DNA of 64,000 nucleotides from positions 2,294,001 through 2,358,000 of the forward strand of contig NC_016477.1 of assembly GCF_000226095.1 (NCBI RefSeq), read 5' to 3'. Below the pieces are notes generated by a model. That model made no database searches. It had not been told where the DNA came from and was given only the letters and a program-made list of their open reading frames with translations. Positions 45,327 to 57,253 of the stretch are shown piece by piece. The translations under genes were made by a program, and so were the position numbers. The DNA comes from Thermothelomyces thermophilus ATCC 42464 (taxonomy: Eukaryota > Ascomycota > Sordariomycetes > Sordariales > Chaetomiaceae). Each line of letters opens with the position of its first letter. The stretch's first letter is position 1.

Positions 45327-48300
45327 GTGAATTGTTAGATTGCAGATCAAGAAACTACCAATGTCAATGGCACAAAAAGACCGCGAGTTCACAAATAACG
45401 ATGGAGACAACCAAAGCACCTTTTCAAGTTTGGCTATTGTTTATATTAGGCAAGAACGAATTGGGCTCCCTCTTGTAACTGTGCTCTGCAAATGGGCGGA
45501 TGAAAATAAATTGAACTTTGTGGTTTCGATGGGTTACCTAAGGTACGTAGCAGAAAAACAACGGGGAACAAGCCAGATATCTGCCTCCGTACCTACCTAG
45601 ACAGGCACTTTTAACTGGTAACCTCAAGCGACAACGAGACATGCTTGTTAACAAGCACGGTACTTTCCTTTGACTGCCGTTTGCATGACACTCTCAAATT
45701 AGGTATTTCTTCGCAAACATCAAGCATCCCCTTGCCCCAATTCATGATCAAAAACGGAGCTGCTCACGTATAGCTATATACCTATAAATTTTGGAGTACG
45801 CTTCTGTTCGGGTTCCTTAGTAAACGGGTAATTAATCGGCCGTGGGTATGTGCGGCCGGGTTTGGGCGCCCTTATAGCCTACCGTCCTGGCCGTGGTTCC
45901 CTAACGGGAGCCGGTTCTCTGTTTGGTTCCGATAGAGTATGTGATATCGTGCTGAGCAGCAATACGGCCGCTCCACACTAGAGAAAGCACTAGTTGCGTG
46001 ATTATGGATAGCTCGATGTATTAGGGTAATCGGGGACGGAAAGAAGGTCCCGAGGAGCAGCGACAACACCCAGATTCTTTCCGGAAGAATTGCCAGAGCT
46101 CTCACCCCTGGGTGATGACTTTGGAGTGGCATGGTCATTCATAATTGCACGTCGCGTTGTCAGAGAGTATTGGGTTGCATTCTCGTGTTTCTCTATGATT
46201 TGCTCGATGACATGACTGATGTGAAGTCGTGACTCGAGCCACGAGGCCTCGGCGGGACTTGGAACCAGCTGGCAGATCCGATTGAACGTTAAATAATTAG
46301 ACAACTTATCGAGTTATCTAGCGGCTCGCATACCTGTTACCTAAAGCCTCCGGAGCATAGTACTGAATACACGAGTCTAATAGATTCTTGAAACTTCACC
46401 CTGTGAGTAGGGACTAGGTCGAATAAACTGGCAGTTTCATCAAGGCCCCGGCGCAGACATCTTTGATTAATATGCAAAGATATCACTAGGAATTTTCGAT
46501 CGTACCGTCCGCAGCCGTTTCGGCTAATGTGAAGAGGGTAGCTTTGATTTTGAAGCACTCGTGTACGTGTAGAAGCAGGAAAAATAATTAGAGAAAGGAA
46601 GGAACCTCTGGATGGTGAGCATTTGGGAAGAAAAGGGTAGCAGCGGCAAGTCTGACAGTTACCAATGAGGAGGGGCACCTAGAAGGGCATAATCATGAGT
46701 GCTTTGAGCAGGTAAGAATTCCCGTTGCTCTGTGTTTGGGTATGCATTTCTCAGTGGATTCTCAGCGTCTAGTTCCGTAGAGAATGTTTCAAGGACAGGG
46801 AGGAAAGAAAAATAAAGAAATAAAACTAGGTAGTGGATAAAACGTGGTACGAGTACTCTTGGAGGAAAAGAAATGGCGACTGCGTTCCCTATCATGAACA
46901 GGACATCTATAATTAAACCCTGTGAGCTTTGTCGAGAAGGCTTCCCAAAAGTCCGGTATGCAAGCCTCGGGTGCGTCTATTATTGCCCTAGTATTCGTTT
47001 TGGTCTTAGTCTTTGTCATCGTCTTCGTTATGAGCGAACTCACTGGTCTGCTCCGGGGGGGGGGGGGGGTTGTTTTCTTGACTGCCAGTCGTGGCCGTGA
47101 TCAAAGAAGCTGGGAAGAAGTATGGTCACTCACTCCATAATCTGGTGTCTGATTCTCCTTGGTCAATGGGGAGGGTGATGAATATGGGCAGTGATCGGCA
47201 GGGAAGAACTAAGTCGAACCAGGTGGTTCAACCTTTCGAGGAAGGTATGCTCGGCCACGACTGTCCCGATAAGAAAGCTGCCGTTGACCTGACTGTGTTA
47301 AGTATAGGGCCACTGTCTCTGTGCTTCCGGGAAGAGGGACAAGGAAACATCTCAGAGCTTAGCGGAAGGACAACGCTCTGTACCTATTTCCACTAAGCTT
47401 CGGCGCCCATTAGAAGTCGGTCCTTCCGTTCGCGGTAGACATACGAAATTTAGATGATCCTTCGAGTCTAATGCTTGTAATCCCAGGATTTTTATTATTG
47501 TCTCAACTTCATTGTTTCTACCACGCCATTTTGCGTTCAATCTCCGCTTCTACTTATCATTCTCTCGCTGATGGTAATAGAATGACTGGTCCACTACCAT
47601 GCTCGAGGCCTGGTTGTGGTCAAAGTCTTGCCCAGTCAGCGTCCAGGAGTGTTAGACTCTATCAATGTAACCGCCCTCCGCAGACGCCGTGTACTTATCT
47701 CTACTTCATGTCGCGGTTCTATACGGGCGGCGCAGCTGTCTTCGTTAATAGTGTGCCTGAGACGAGGGAGCCTACCACCTTGCTGAGAGACTTGTATCCT
47801 ACAAGCCGCAGAGTGCTTCTGCGCCCTATGCAGGAAGAATGCGCCATACTGAGAGGCTGGTGGAGAACAGAGAAGAGCATGCTTCATCTAATTATACTAC
47901 GACCCAAGGAGAAGAGGCTCAGGTCAGTATAAACACTTAATAACCGCAACTTCAAAAACCGCTAATAGACGATAAGTCGAGACACCCTGTTATTATGACG
48001 TATCCGATGGGCCGGGAAATGCTGAACCCCAGGGGATGCCGTGTCAGTATGAAGCTGAACAGCATCCCAGCAACGTGACTATTTCCCTCATGGGTCAGTT
48101 TAGCCCTAGCCGTTCACGGCGCTTCGGTCCGCGTCCCTTGCTTCTCCCAATACTACGTAGTATGTAAATAAGGTACATATACGGCGCTGTATGTAATTAT
48201 ATACATTAACTGATCTAGTGTATAACGGTGCCGGCATCGCTTGGACACAGCGATTATCTTACCGTTACGCGTGTGTAGGCAGTCGGGGGTATCTCTACCC

Positions 48301-51036
48301 TGCCTCTACTCGTACACTACGGGACACCTTCGCGGCTGAAGTGGCGCAGGACGGTGCATGATCGACGCAGAATGGCATGGCTTGCCCGTCTGCAGAAACG
48401 CAATAGTACGCTGAGCACTCCATACTAAGTGTACGGATTACCGCGCCTAGTATATTTTGTAATTACCACTTGCCATTTCGGGAGTATCTCGGGAAATTGC
48501 ATCCGGAGTATTTATACTGCGTAATGCGGCATGTTTACACAGTACGGACGGCTTGGGCACGTCGGTGCTACGGAGTAAGAAGAAGGATTGCTAGATATAG
48601 AAAACGTCAGGCTAGGCTTCGGACCCTCACGACCGAGACGTCTGCAAAACCATTCCATTTTCCTTCTTTTCTTTTTTTATTTTGTGATTTTTCATCTCGT
48701 TCTCTCTATACTCGGGTGCTCTTTTGTTTTTTGCATGCGATACGCCTCCACAGCCCACCGCCGATCGTCCGTCGCACTTGGTCTCCAGAGTTGGGTCTCC
48801 CCCTCGCAAGTGTAAACGATTGATCGTTTGCCGAGCAGCGTTTTTACAAGGCTATGAAGCGCATGCAACCCTGCGCGGGCGATGGTGCACAAAAAATCCT
48901 CGTACGAGTACGCATGACCGTGTACACTACTCGAACTACTGTGTAATATATGTACGGATTACTGATATAGTGCTACAGTACTCCGTACATACCTATTTTA
49001 CACTACCCCGTACCTGTGGTGTAGTTATATGCCCCCAGGTACGTATGTATGTACAGTACATAGGTACATACTCCGTACAATACACTCATTGAACTAGTGG
49101 TGTACTACAAAAGTCACTTGGAGCTAGCGTAGGCAGTAGAGGGTATTCATCACTGCGCCGTTCGGGAGTTGAGCTCCTCGCTTTCACGTGCCATCAAGTC
49201 TCTCAGCTCGGCTCGGATAAGCTTTGGACAAAAGAATACGAAGGCAACGAGGTATCGTCGCCGACTGCATGCAGCCCGAGCCGTGGCGCCAAGCTTGGCG
49301 GGCAGCTGCTGGATGTCAGCTCGGGCAATCCACCTTTCACAGGATCGCATGTTCAGGGTTCCGGTCGACCAGTCATGGGGTGAATGTTAGGTTCCGGCAT
49401 TCCACACTCGCAGCGATCGACCCGCCGATCCAGCACACAAGGCCGCCAGCAAGCCAGGCTCTTGTTATAGGGAACATTGCCACGAAAAAAAAAAAAAAGA
49501 AGGAGAAGAAGGAGAAGAAGAATTGATCATGTGTAGTGCATGCATGCGACTGTTGTATACCCTACATCTTGTTTTTTTTTTCTCTTCCGTCGCGACCTCG
49601 CTTAGAATATATCCACCGACGAGTTGCAGAGTGAAACACTTCGAACATTCCATTCCAAGCTGCATGCATGCACCCTTCCCAGCAGAAGTTGGCAGTGGGG
49701 GAGTTTACTGTGTACGGATTACACGACAATACCTTCAGTAGCGTAATGCACAGACGGCGTCATGCAGAGGTGGTATCATAGTGTAGTGTAAGGGGAATAC
49801 GGAAATACATACCTACTTTGGTCCAATCCCCCCGAACTTACCTTGATCTACAGTGCGAGAATGGTGCCTCGAACAACAGGCGACCAGACTCGATTCCTGA
49901 CGGGTCTCGAGTGCGACGAGCAGACTCCCATGTCTCGTGTGGCGTCACTCCGTAATTACAAATCGGGCATGCAGTACACTAGCGCGCACACTGGCTCTCA
50001 TCAATGTCACCACGGCCGCCTGGGGAGAATGCTCCGGAGTGAACAGATCTTCAGGGGCTCAAACCCAGTCCAGGGGTGAACTTCATTGAATCTGGGGAAG
50101 ACGGGGCACATCGTCGTGCACGAGGCATAGCTAGTTAAGAATAAAACCATGGGACTCGGACTTCGGTCCAACACAGGTAAGAGCACATATGCATCTCAGA
50201 GTCGGCCGTGTAATGATGGGCTTTAAACTGTTTATTATGGTAGATTTAGTTACACTACGCCGTTCACCCGGAACCACCCCCAGCCCCCCCCCCATCGGCA
50301 GCGCTGAGACTGGATCTAACTGGATCCATCCCATTTTTGCCCTACAGAGTTGGCGTGCTGCACAGATGGCAATTCTCCGATGAAGAAAAAAAGCGAAACC
50401 GGGGCACAGGGTGGGTGTGAAGGCTGTCAGGGGGGCGAGATAGATTGTTAACGCCTCGGTAGATGGAGTTAACTCCGCATGTGAACAGAACCCAAGCTAG
50501 ACTACTGTGTAACTGTACTAATCCGTACACGTAGTGTATTTGCTAACTCGCGTGCCTGTCAGGACAGCGCAGTGGACCAAGCAGCCCAAGCCCCATGGGG
50601 AAGGTACCTAACGTTGATCATGATGGCTTCATCAAAGTCTTAATTCGGCTCGTTATTACTCCACCATCTTCGAAACCCTCCTGACTTCTCTTGGCTCCCG
50701 TGCACAAGTTACATACCCATCCAAAGCCCGGTCTCCCATCGCGCGAAAGATGCCAGCTAGTACAATCGTATCTATGTAACGTCCTTGTAAAACCGCCCAT
50801 GCACTCATGGAAACCAAGATGCCGCGCCCCGAAAGTACACCCAAGACAAAAGTAAGCAGGGGGGTTATGTATACAAGCCACCTTTATTGATTTGGCAAAC
50901 GCCCCCGAAGATATAATATGATGGCCAGCTCAACTGGAGAGTAAACAGGGAAGAAGACGTCCCAAGTTCATTAGTGTAATTTTTTTCTTTCTTTTCAACC
51001 ACCCCTTCCCCCCTTTGGCTCAGAATCGTCCCGACC
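45327..51036. other. 5.7-kb gene-poor region with dispersed short motifs
   Basis: No coding gene could be supported here, although weak frames exist: 46002-47043 on the minus strand in four unlinked pieces and 47471-47932 on the plus strand. They may be remains of decayed genes. The segment is richer in A/T than its flanks and holds a G15 run (47055-47069), a 14-bp palindrome ATACTACGTAGTAT (48150-48163), four of the five TGTACGGATTA copies in the window, one GTACACTACTCGA, and several CTCCGTAC/TACGGAG elements. It looks like an old intergenic or subrepetitive block. Confidence 0.5.
48430..50529. repeat. Cluster of dispersed TGTACGGATTA motifs
   Basis: Exact copies lie at 48430-48440, 48951-48961 and 49711-49721 on the plus strand and 50519-50529 on the minus strand. 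A fifth is at 25446-25456. An 11-mer should occur by chance well under once in a window this size. The flanks differ (only a G or A precedes; C, T, A or G follow), so these are short motifs, not copies of one long element. Confidence 0.75.
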
Positions 51037-52515
51037 TCACTCCACGCGCGTCAGCGGCGCCAGCTCGACAGGCTTAGGTTCCGCCTCGCCGCCCCCCAGG
51101 ACCCGCTTGTACAGCCAAGCCGGGAACCGAACGGACGGCTCGTCCACGAAGCGGGTGACCAGGGTGGCCAGCCACAGGGTCAGCGGAAGGATGATGAGGA
51201 GGTTGGGCAGGAGGAAGGACAGCTCGAGCCCGAGGGGCCCCACCTTGGGCAGCGGCAGCACGCTCTCCCAGTGCTTGACCGGGCCGTGGCCCGGCCCGTG
51301 GACCTGGATGTCGGCGCCGGTGGACCAGCCGACGGCGTAGTAGATGAGGTCGCCGACCGTGTGGAGGACGGGCCCGTGGACGAGGTAGAGGGCGTAGGAG
51401 ACGCGGCCGAGGAACTGGCAGGGCGCGGACTCGAGGAAGCGCCTCAGCCAGCCGAGGCGCGCCGCGCACGCCACCATGATGTTGCCGGCGAAGAAGAGGT
51501 AGAACCACTTGAAGTCGAAGACGGCCTGCGGCTTGAGGTACGACAGGTAGTGCCAGCCCATCTCCTCCCGCAGCTCCGTGATCTCCTGCGTGTTGGACGG
51601 GACGCCGCCCAGGTACATGCCGACGACGAAGAGGAGGTAGTAGATGAGCGTCTTGTGGCGTTCCAGGCGGCGGAGCCACCGGGGGAAGTAGCCTCCTCCC
51701 TCCCTCCTGGCGAGGAGGGTCAGGTCGCACTGCAACATGCCGGCCATGAAGAGCGCGCACGAGAAGCCGTCGACGATGTAGAGGAAGTAGAAGATCAGGG
51801 CGAGCTCGCAGAGCAGCCGTGCCTTGTGGGTGGCCCGCGCCAGCGCGACGCAGGCGGCGAAGATGATGACGGACCCTCGCATCTCGTGCGAGATGGACCA
51901 CAGATGCTGGTTGGCGCTCATGTACAGCCAGCCGTCTTTGTAGAGGAAGCTGAAGTTCTTGAACTCCACGTACCAGTTCCATAGCTCCTCCCCGAGGGTC
52001 TTCTTAGGAGTTTGCCCCGCGTTATAGATGCCCAGCACGTGCCAGGACGTGACATAGACGAACGTCGTCACGATCACGGGGATGTAGAGCCGGAACCATC
52101 TCCGGAAGAAGGCGGACGCGAGATTATCAAGGAGCTTGACATGCTCGCCCGCGTGGATGAGCGAGAGCGGCTTTGCCGAGAGCACGTAGCCCGAGATGAC
52201 GAAGAAGATGGCCACCGCGAAGTGGCCGCCCGAGAAGAAGTTGCGAATGAAGAAAAAGGTGGCCAGATGGTATTCGCCATGAGACCCGAACGCGTTCTGA
52301 AACACAGGATCGCCTTCCGGCGTTGCGTGTGCCCATAATTGGTGATGGTGGAAGTACACCATAAGGGCCGCGAACCCTCTCAGCCCGTCGAGGTATGCCG
52401 TTGGCCGTAGCGGTCGAGGTCCGTCCGAGGAACTGCCGCTGCCGCTGCCGCCGCCGCCGCCGCCGTTCCAGGGCCAGAGCAAATGCCGCAGCCCGCGGAA
52501 CGCGATCGATTTCAT
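51037..52515 (-). CDS. Acyltransferase 3 family membrane protein (492 aa)
   Basis: Single exon, long and uninterrupted. After a Gly/Ser-rich start, TAYLDGLRGFAALMVYFHHH carries the conserved D-G-x-R-G and the active-site-like His of the acyltransferase 3 family (PF01757). FAVAIFFVISGYVLSAKPLS follows, then about ten hydrophobic segments including WSISHEMRGSVIIFAACVAL and LIYYLLFVVGMYLGGVPSNT, and the typical end FLGRVSYALYLVHGPVLHTV and VTRFVDEPSVRFPAWLYKRV. These integral membrane enzymes transfer acyl groups to sugars, lipids or other small acceptors. The substrate cannot be told from sequence, and related fungal genes include surface-induced and sterol-glucosylation-associated ones. No truncation seen; the start ATG is the first in frame. 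Confidence 0.88.
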   Translation of the reverse strand: MKSIAFRGLRHLLWPWNGGGGGGSGSGSSSDGPRPLRPTAYLDGLRGFAALMVYFHHHQLWAHATPEGDPVFQNAFGSHGEYHLATFFFIRNFFSGGHFAVAIFFVISGYVLSAKPLSLIHAGEHVKLLDNLASAFFRRWFRLYIPVIVTTFVYVTSWHVLGIYNAGQTPKKTLGEELWNWYVEFKNFSFLYKDGWLYMSANQHLWSISHEMRGSVIIFAACVALARATHKARLLCELALIFYFLYIVDGFSCALFMAGMLQCDLTLLARREGGGYFPRWLRRLERHKTLIYYLLFVVGMYLGGVPSNTQEITELREEMGWHYLSYLKPQAVFDFKWFYLFFAGNIMVACAARLGWLRRFLESAPCQFLGRVSYALYLVHGPVLHTVGDLIYYAVGWSTGADIQVHGPGHGPVKHWESVLPLPKVGPLGLELSFLLPNLLIILPLTLWLATLVTRFVDEPSVRFPAWLYKRVLGGGEAEPKPVELAPLTRVE

Positions 52516-53842
52516 GGCTGATGGAGAAGGCCCCCTAGTGTAATAGAAAAAAGGTATCCTTCCGTCATTCGGCTTCGTGGCTGCTGTCTGCTGTACAAGA
52601 TGGCGTCACGCTCCAGGTACCATCAGATTTGGCCCTCCGTCCCCGGTCGGCCAAAGGAAGGGGGGGAGTTTCGGACCGTGCGGTGGGGTGCAGGTTCTGC
52701 GTTGCTGGCCGAAAAGAAGAGGGAAGTACTGTGGTAATAAAGGAAGGGAAAAATTACAGGATTGGTGAAAAAAAAGAACAAACAGCCTTACAAAAGAAGA
52801 CCAAGTACCCACATATCCCTCTCCTCTAAAACCCAAAAACACAGCTTGAAATCCAGGTGAGGATGGATTCGAATGAATGTTCCGATAAAAAAGAGGTGTG
52901 GCTACACGAGAACTCGGTCGTGTGAGACGCGCTCTGGAAATTGGCGAAATGCCTGGCTGAGCAGCCTGGTTCCGTGACCCGAACGCCAGTGGGCACAGTT
53001 TCATTACGCCTAAAGCATAACGCCTCTGATGAGGTGCCGGAAACGAGGGAGGGTTGCATGCGAAAAAAAAGCTTGTATGTTACAATGTCGTACTCGGACG
53101 TTGCCCCTTGTGTATTAACCCCAAACGTGCACAGTGCGTTGACACGGAGCCGACAGCCAACTGAAGGAGAACCAGTCGTTTTGCTCGATGATTCGTTCGT
53201 GATGGTGGAGTTGAGATCCGTTCCTGGTCAAGTTACAACGGAGCAACCCCCTTTCCCGGGGCGGGATCCGCGATTGGGCATCTCCAATCCGCTCTGAAGT
53301 CCCCGACCTGAGAGTCTGGCCCTGGGCCTCCCTTCCCCCAGCAACCCAACCCGTTTGGAGGGCTTACCTCGTAGTGTACACTAGTTACTGGGCGCCTCCC
53401 CTGCGAAATCTCCGCATCGTCTCGTGTCACTGTTGCCGCAAAGGAGAGGCACGCGTTGAGAGACAGCTGCCCCGCTGCCGAGTGAGATTTTTTTCCGGCC
53501 GACTGCTTTTGGGTCGGTGACTGGGTATCCCTGCTCTAGGGAACAGGCCCGAAGTGATCAACCCGCTTTCATGGTAGGGCCCTTCTGGGCTGGCAGGCCA
53601 ATTCAGGAACAAGATAAGGACCGCTGGACCGCTCTCAATTTAGGGGCCAGCCAGGTTTGTTCATCAGCGACTCTCTGGCACTGGCATAATTTTTCTTTCC
53701 CCTCCTCCCACCTGCCCCCAGCTTCTGTCCTTCGTTTCTTGCCTGCTATTTATATTGTTTTGAAATTCGATGCCGCTCGCTTTTTTCGCTGGGGCGGCAC
53801 AGCACTCTCGTTGAGTCAGATTCTGCATCGCTTTCGCCCACC
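52516..53842. other. Divergent intergenic region, no supported gene
   Basis: It separates the starts of the acyltransferase (-) and the OCH1-like gene (+) and so holds both promoters. A pyrimidine-rich stretch (about 53690-53735) precedes the OCH1-like start. An open frame 53517-53990 overlaps that gene's start in another frame and is judged a shadow. Confidence 0.5.
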
Positions 53843-55261
53843 ATGGTTGCCAAGCTCGGCTCGCCGCTGGGTAAGCCGTCCTTGGCGGCCACGACGGCCC
53901 AGTTCAGGAACTGTTTGCCAGCGCAGTTTCGGCGCGTTCTACCCCTCTACGTCGCCGCCATTTGCCTCGTTCTCTTCGTCTTTAACCTGAACCTCTTCCC
54001 GTCGAGCGTGCCCATCAGTCGTCCGGCGGTGCCCGCGGCAAGCGTGCCCCAGGTCCGGAACGAGTTCCCCAGGAAGATATGGCAAACGTGGAAGGTGAAC
54101 CCGCTCAAGTTCGAGGAGCGGGACCTCAACACTGCGCGGACATGGCTCGCCAAGAATCCCGATTACCGGTACGAGGTCCTGACCGACGACAATGACATGC
54201 GCTATGTCGAGTACCACTTTGGGCCGAACGGCTTCAACCGTCCCGACATTGTCGAGTTTTATCGCGGTCTCAAGGCGGCCATCGTCAAGGCCGATCTGCT
54301 GCGGTACATGATCATGTACGCCGAAGGCGGTATCTATGCCGATATCGACGTTGAGGCCCTGAAGCCCGCGTCCAAGTTCATCCCGGCGAGGTTTGACGAG
54401 AAAGATATCGACATGGTGGTCGGCGTCGAGATTGACGAGCCCGACTGGAAGGACCACCCGATCCTTGGTCCCAAGTCGCGTTCCTTCTGCCAGTGGACTT
54501 TCATGTGCAAGCCACAGCTCCCCGTCATGATGAGGCTGATTGAGCAGATCATGACGTGGCTGAACGGCGTCGCCAAAGAACAAGGGGTTACCATCGGCGA
54601 GGTCAATCTGGATTTCGATCAGATCATCAGCGGCACGGGACCATCGGCTTTCACCGAGGCCATCATGGCTGAGATGGAACAGAACAAGGAGGATCCCAAC
54701 CTCAAGATTGACTGGGACCTGTTCCACGACCTAGACGAGTCCAAGGTGGTGAGCCGGGTGCTCGTACTCACCGTCGAGGCGTTCGCTGCTGGGCAGGGGC
54801 ACTCACATTCCGGCACCCACGACTCCAGAGCCGCTCTCGTCCGACACCACTATCACGCCTCCAACTGGCCCAGCAGGCATCCCCGTTACAGCCATCCGGC
54901 GTACGGCGAGGTCGAGAGGTGCAATTGGAACCCCGAGTGCGTCAGGACGTGGGACAAGAACGTCGAAGCCTTTTCGAAGCTCTCGGATGAGGAGAAAGCG
55001 AAGATCATTGAACAAAAACAAAAAGAAAAGGAGGAGGAGGAGAAGAAGAGGAAAGCTGAAGAGGAGCAGAGGAGGAAAGCTGAGGAGGAGAAGAAGAAGA
55101 AGCAAAAGGAGGAGGAGAAGAAGAAGAAAGAGGCCGAAGAGGCGGAGCGGAAGAAGAAGGAGGAAGAGGAGGCATCGAAGGAGAAAGAGAAGGAGAAGGC
55201 CGAGGGCCAGCAGAAGGAGCAGGAACCGGAGCAGCAGAAGAAGTCCGGTTGGTTTTCATGA
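53843..55261 (+). CDS. OCH1-like GT32 glycosyltransferase with long Glu/Lys tail (472 aa)
   Basis: Single exon starting in good context (CCACCATGG). A short cytosolic N-terminus precedes a signal anchor (VLPLYVAAICLVLFVFNLNL, about 32-51), giving type II Golgi topology. The GT32 catalytic domain has FPRKIWQTWKVNP, LKAAIVKADLLRYMIMYAEG and GIYADIDVEAL with the DXD metal site at about 167-169. FCQWTFMCKP and SRHPRYSHPAYG follow. OCH1 relatives add alpha-1,6-mannose to N-glycans in the Golgi. Paralogues act on other glycans, so the acceptor is uncertain. From about residue 375 the last 95 residues are almost only Glu, Lys, Arg, Gln and Ala, predicted to be a long charged helix ending KKSGWFS. 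OCH1 family members usually end without such a tail, which would face the lumen. Confidence 0.85.
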   Translation: MVAKLGSPLGKPSLAATTAQFRNCLPAQFRRVLPLYVAAICLVLFVFNLNLFPSSVPISRPAVPAASVPQVRNEFPRKIWQTWKVNPLKFEERDLNTARTWLAKNPDYRYEVLTDDNDMRYVEYHFGPNGFNRPDIVEFYRGLKAAIVKADLLRYMIMYAEGGIYADIDVEALKPASKFIPARFDEKDIDMVVGVEIDEPDWKDHPILGPKSRSFCQWTFMCKPQLPVMMRLIEQIMTWLNGVAKEQGVTIGEVNLDFDQIISGTGPSAFTEAIMAEMEQNKEDPNLKIDWDLFHDLDESKVVSRVLVLTVEAFAAGQGHSHSGTHDSRAALVRHHYHASNWPSRHPRYSHPAYGEVERCNWNPECVRTWDKNVEAFSKLSDEEKAKIIEQKQKEKEEEEKKRKAEEEQRRKAEEEKKKKQKEEEKKKKEAEEAERKKKEEEEASKEKEKEKAEGQQKEQEPEQQKKSGWFS

Positions 55262-57253
55262 ACTGCGTTGCCATCTTCTTTCTTCTTCAGCAACCTTGAG
55301 GGCTGAAGAGGGGCGTACTGCACTTGGCGGGGGGGAAGGGTGGGGGGGTTGTCTGAGGGTTTATGTTTAATGAAAAGCGTCTTCCTACCTGGTATGCGCT
55401 GGAGGGGTAGAGGGTTCGACTGAGGGAGGACAGCATTGGGTTCGGGCGGCACCATTCTCTCACCAGCGAAGAAAAGTCGATGGTGCTCGGTGACTTGGCC
55501 GGGGCCTTAAGCGGATGGGATGCATGACTGCTCTTTTTTCTTAGATGTACATAGGTATGCTTGCTTAGACCGCTGAGTCCGGGGACTTTGCTGCTTCTTG
55601 GTTGGCGTTTTTACTGGGTCGTGGCTGTGGGACCTCGCGCTGGAGTTGTTGTCGTCGTCGTGCTGGGGTGGCATTAATTAGACAGGTGCTATGAAAGTAA
55701 TTAATACCAGTATTGAATCTCATGACAGCCAAGCCGACAATGGCGACCCGACAAAGTAGGCGTTGCGGTTGGGAAGGTCTCTAATAAACAGGCGGGCGTT
55801 TCGGACCGGACCGGGCCAAAGCGACTTCACCCACACACTTGGGTGCTATTGATGCCAGCGACGCAGGACCCAACAGCGGTAGGAAAAAGGGCCGAGGGGA
55901 AGCTGGTCAGCGACTAGTTGGTTAGTCAAAAACATAGGTGGCTCAGCGGCTCTATGTATTATTGTACAATGGACCGACTGATCGAGCTGCATTTTCATGG
56001 CTTCAATTGCAGTTGCGATTACAAACAGCCTGAAATGCCGGTCTATCCCCAAAGGTCGAGGGCGGGGCACACAGTCTGATGGCAGGCCGACGCGACAACT
56101 TCACTGATTTGCTGACTTGCGAAGGGGGGGACTCCAGCAAGGTGCTGTAAAGTAAAACAAAGAAGAGAGATCAAGGTCCCAAAACCCGATTTGACTCGGG
56201 TTTTGAGGCGGGGCGGTTGCTTCCACAATTTTGTTGCATTCACGCAGCGTGACGAGTTCCCACGGCTTACAGCACCTCACAGATCGTTCCTGCCACGGGC
56301 GCCTGGCTAAGCTTGAATCGAACCAAGCCTGCGCCGCAATTCGTCTTCGTACTTGTGCACGCCGACTGTGCTACGGCATTGATTGATAGCTGCGAGCTTG
56401 CCCTAATTACTGCATACGACGAACTGGAGTTTCCCGTGCTACGCACCGTCTATTCGCCGACTCGGAATGATTTGGCTTGTGCCTATAACGGCCAAGGGTA
56501 CCGATTAGAGGGGGCACCGAACCCCATAACCACCGTCATGGCAAACTTTACCCGAGGGAGCCACGAACACTCCGTCAACACTCTTTGCTTGAACAGACTG
56601 CGCGGCACGGGTCGCTTTAACCAAAGTTGGACTTTGGCGTGCTTCGTTAGACGACACTTTGACAGTCACCTGAAAGAGCACCCAAATAACCTACAGATGC
56701 GGTATCGTTATTATCCCCGGGCGCCGGAACGGAGACCGATAATATACACGTTGATTAAATAAAAATATGCAAGTCAATCTAATTCACGGGTCGTCCCGCA
56801 TGCGGGCCGTAACTATGATCGGTTGCATCTGAATTGCATCTGAACGGCTCTTAATAAGTCTCATGCCGATGCCATCATTCGGCGCCGTCTCACAGTACGA
56901 CATCCTGCCCGCAACAAACATATCCAGGCATCGGGCTGAGTTACGTCTTCCGGCTTCGCCAGGGTTTCTCTTCCGGTCGGCTTCACTCTCTCTGTTCACC
57001 CCGACCAGTTCGATCGCCTCCTTGCTCTGACATCGTCTTGTTCGAGACGGCTTGCCGTCATCTAAGTCTTGAATCAGAGTATTAACCCCTGTTTAGACGA
57101 AAGCAGAAAGAACCTCTGCCCGAAACACAGTCCAAGGCTGAGCTAAGTTAAAGTAATTAACTTTGCCCTCCCCCCGGGCCCCGGGCCCCCCCCAACAAAT
57201 GCCGCCGGCAGCCTCGCTGGTCAGACGCCTGAGCGGAGGTACTGACTAAAGTA
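55262..57253. other. Convergent 3' spacer, no supported gene
   Basis: It holds the 3' ends of the OCH1-like and OYE genes. A 149-codon frame (56313-56762) starts at TTG and resembles nothing known to me. G/C homopolymer-rich sequence occurs at about 57168-57192. Nothing else seen. Confidence 0.45.

Noticed and set aside
46002-47932. Candidate genes in the gene-poor block
   Set aside because: The pieces cannot be linked by convincing splice sites and show no recognisable domain, so they are mentioned only as possible relics.
53517-53990. 157-codon frame overlapping the start of the OCH1-like gene
   Set aside because: It is in a different frame from the well-supported glycosyltransferase and has no domain.
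56290-56330. Possible minus-strand tRNA T arm (GGTTCGATT)
   Set aside because: The flanking 5-bp stem does not pair in tRNA register and no other arms are present.
56313-56762. 149-codon plus-strand frame
   Set aside because: It begins at TTG, matches no known family and lies in a 3' spacer.
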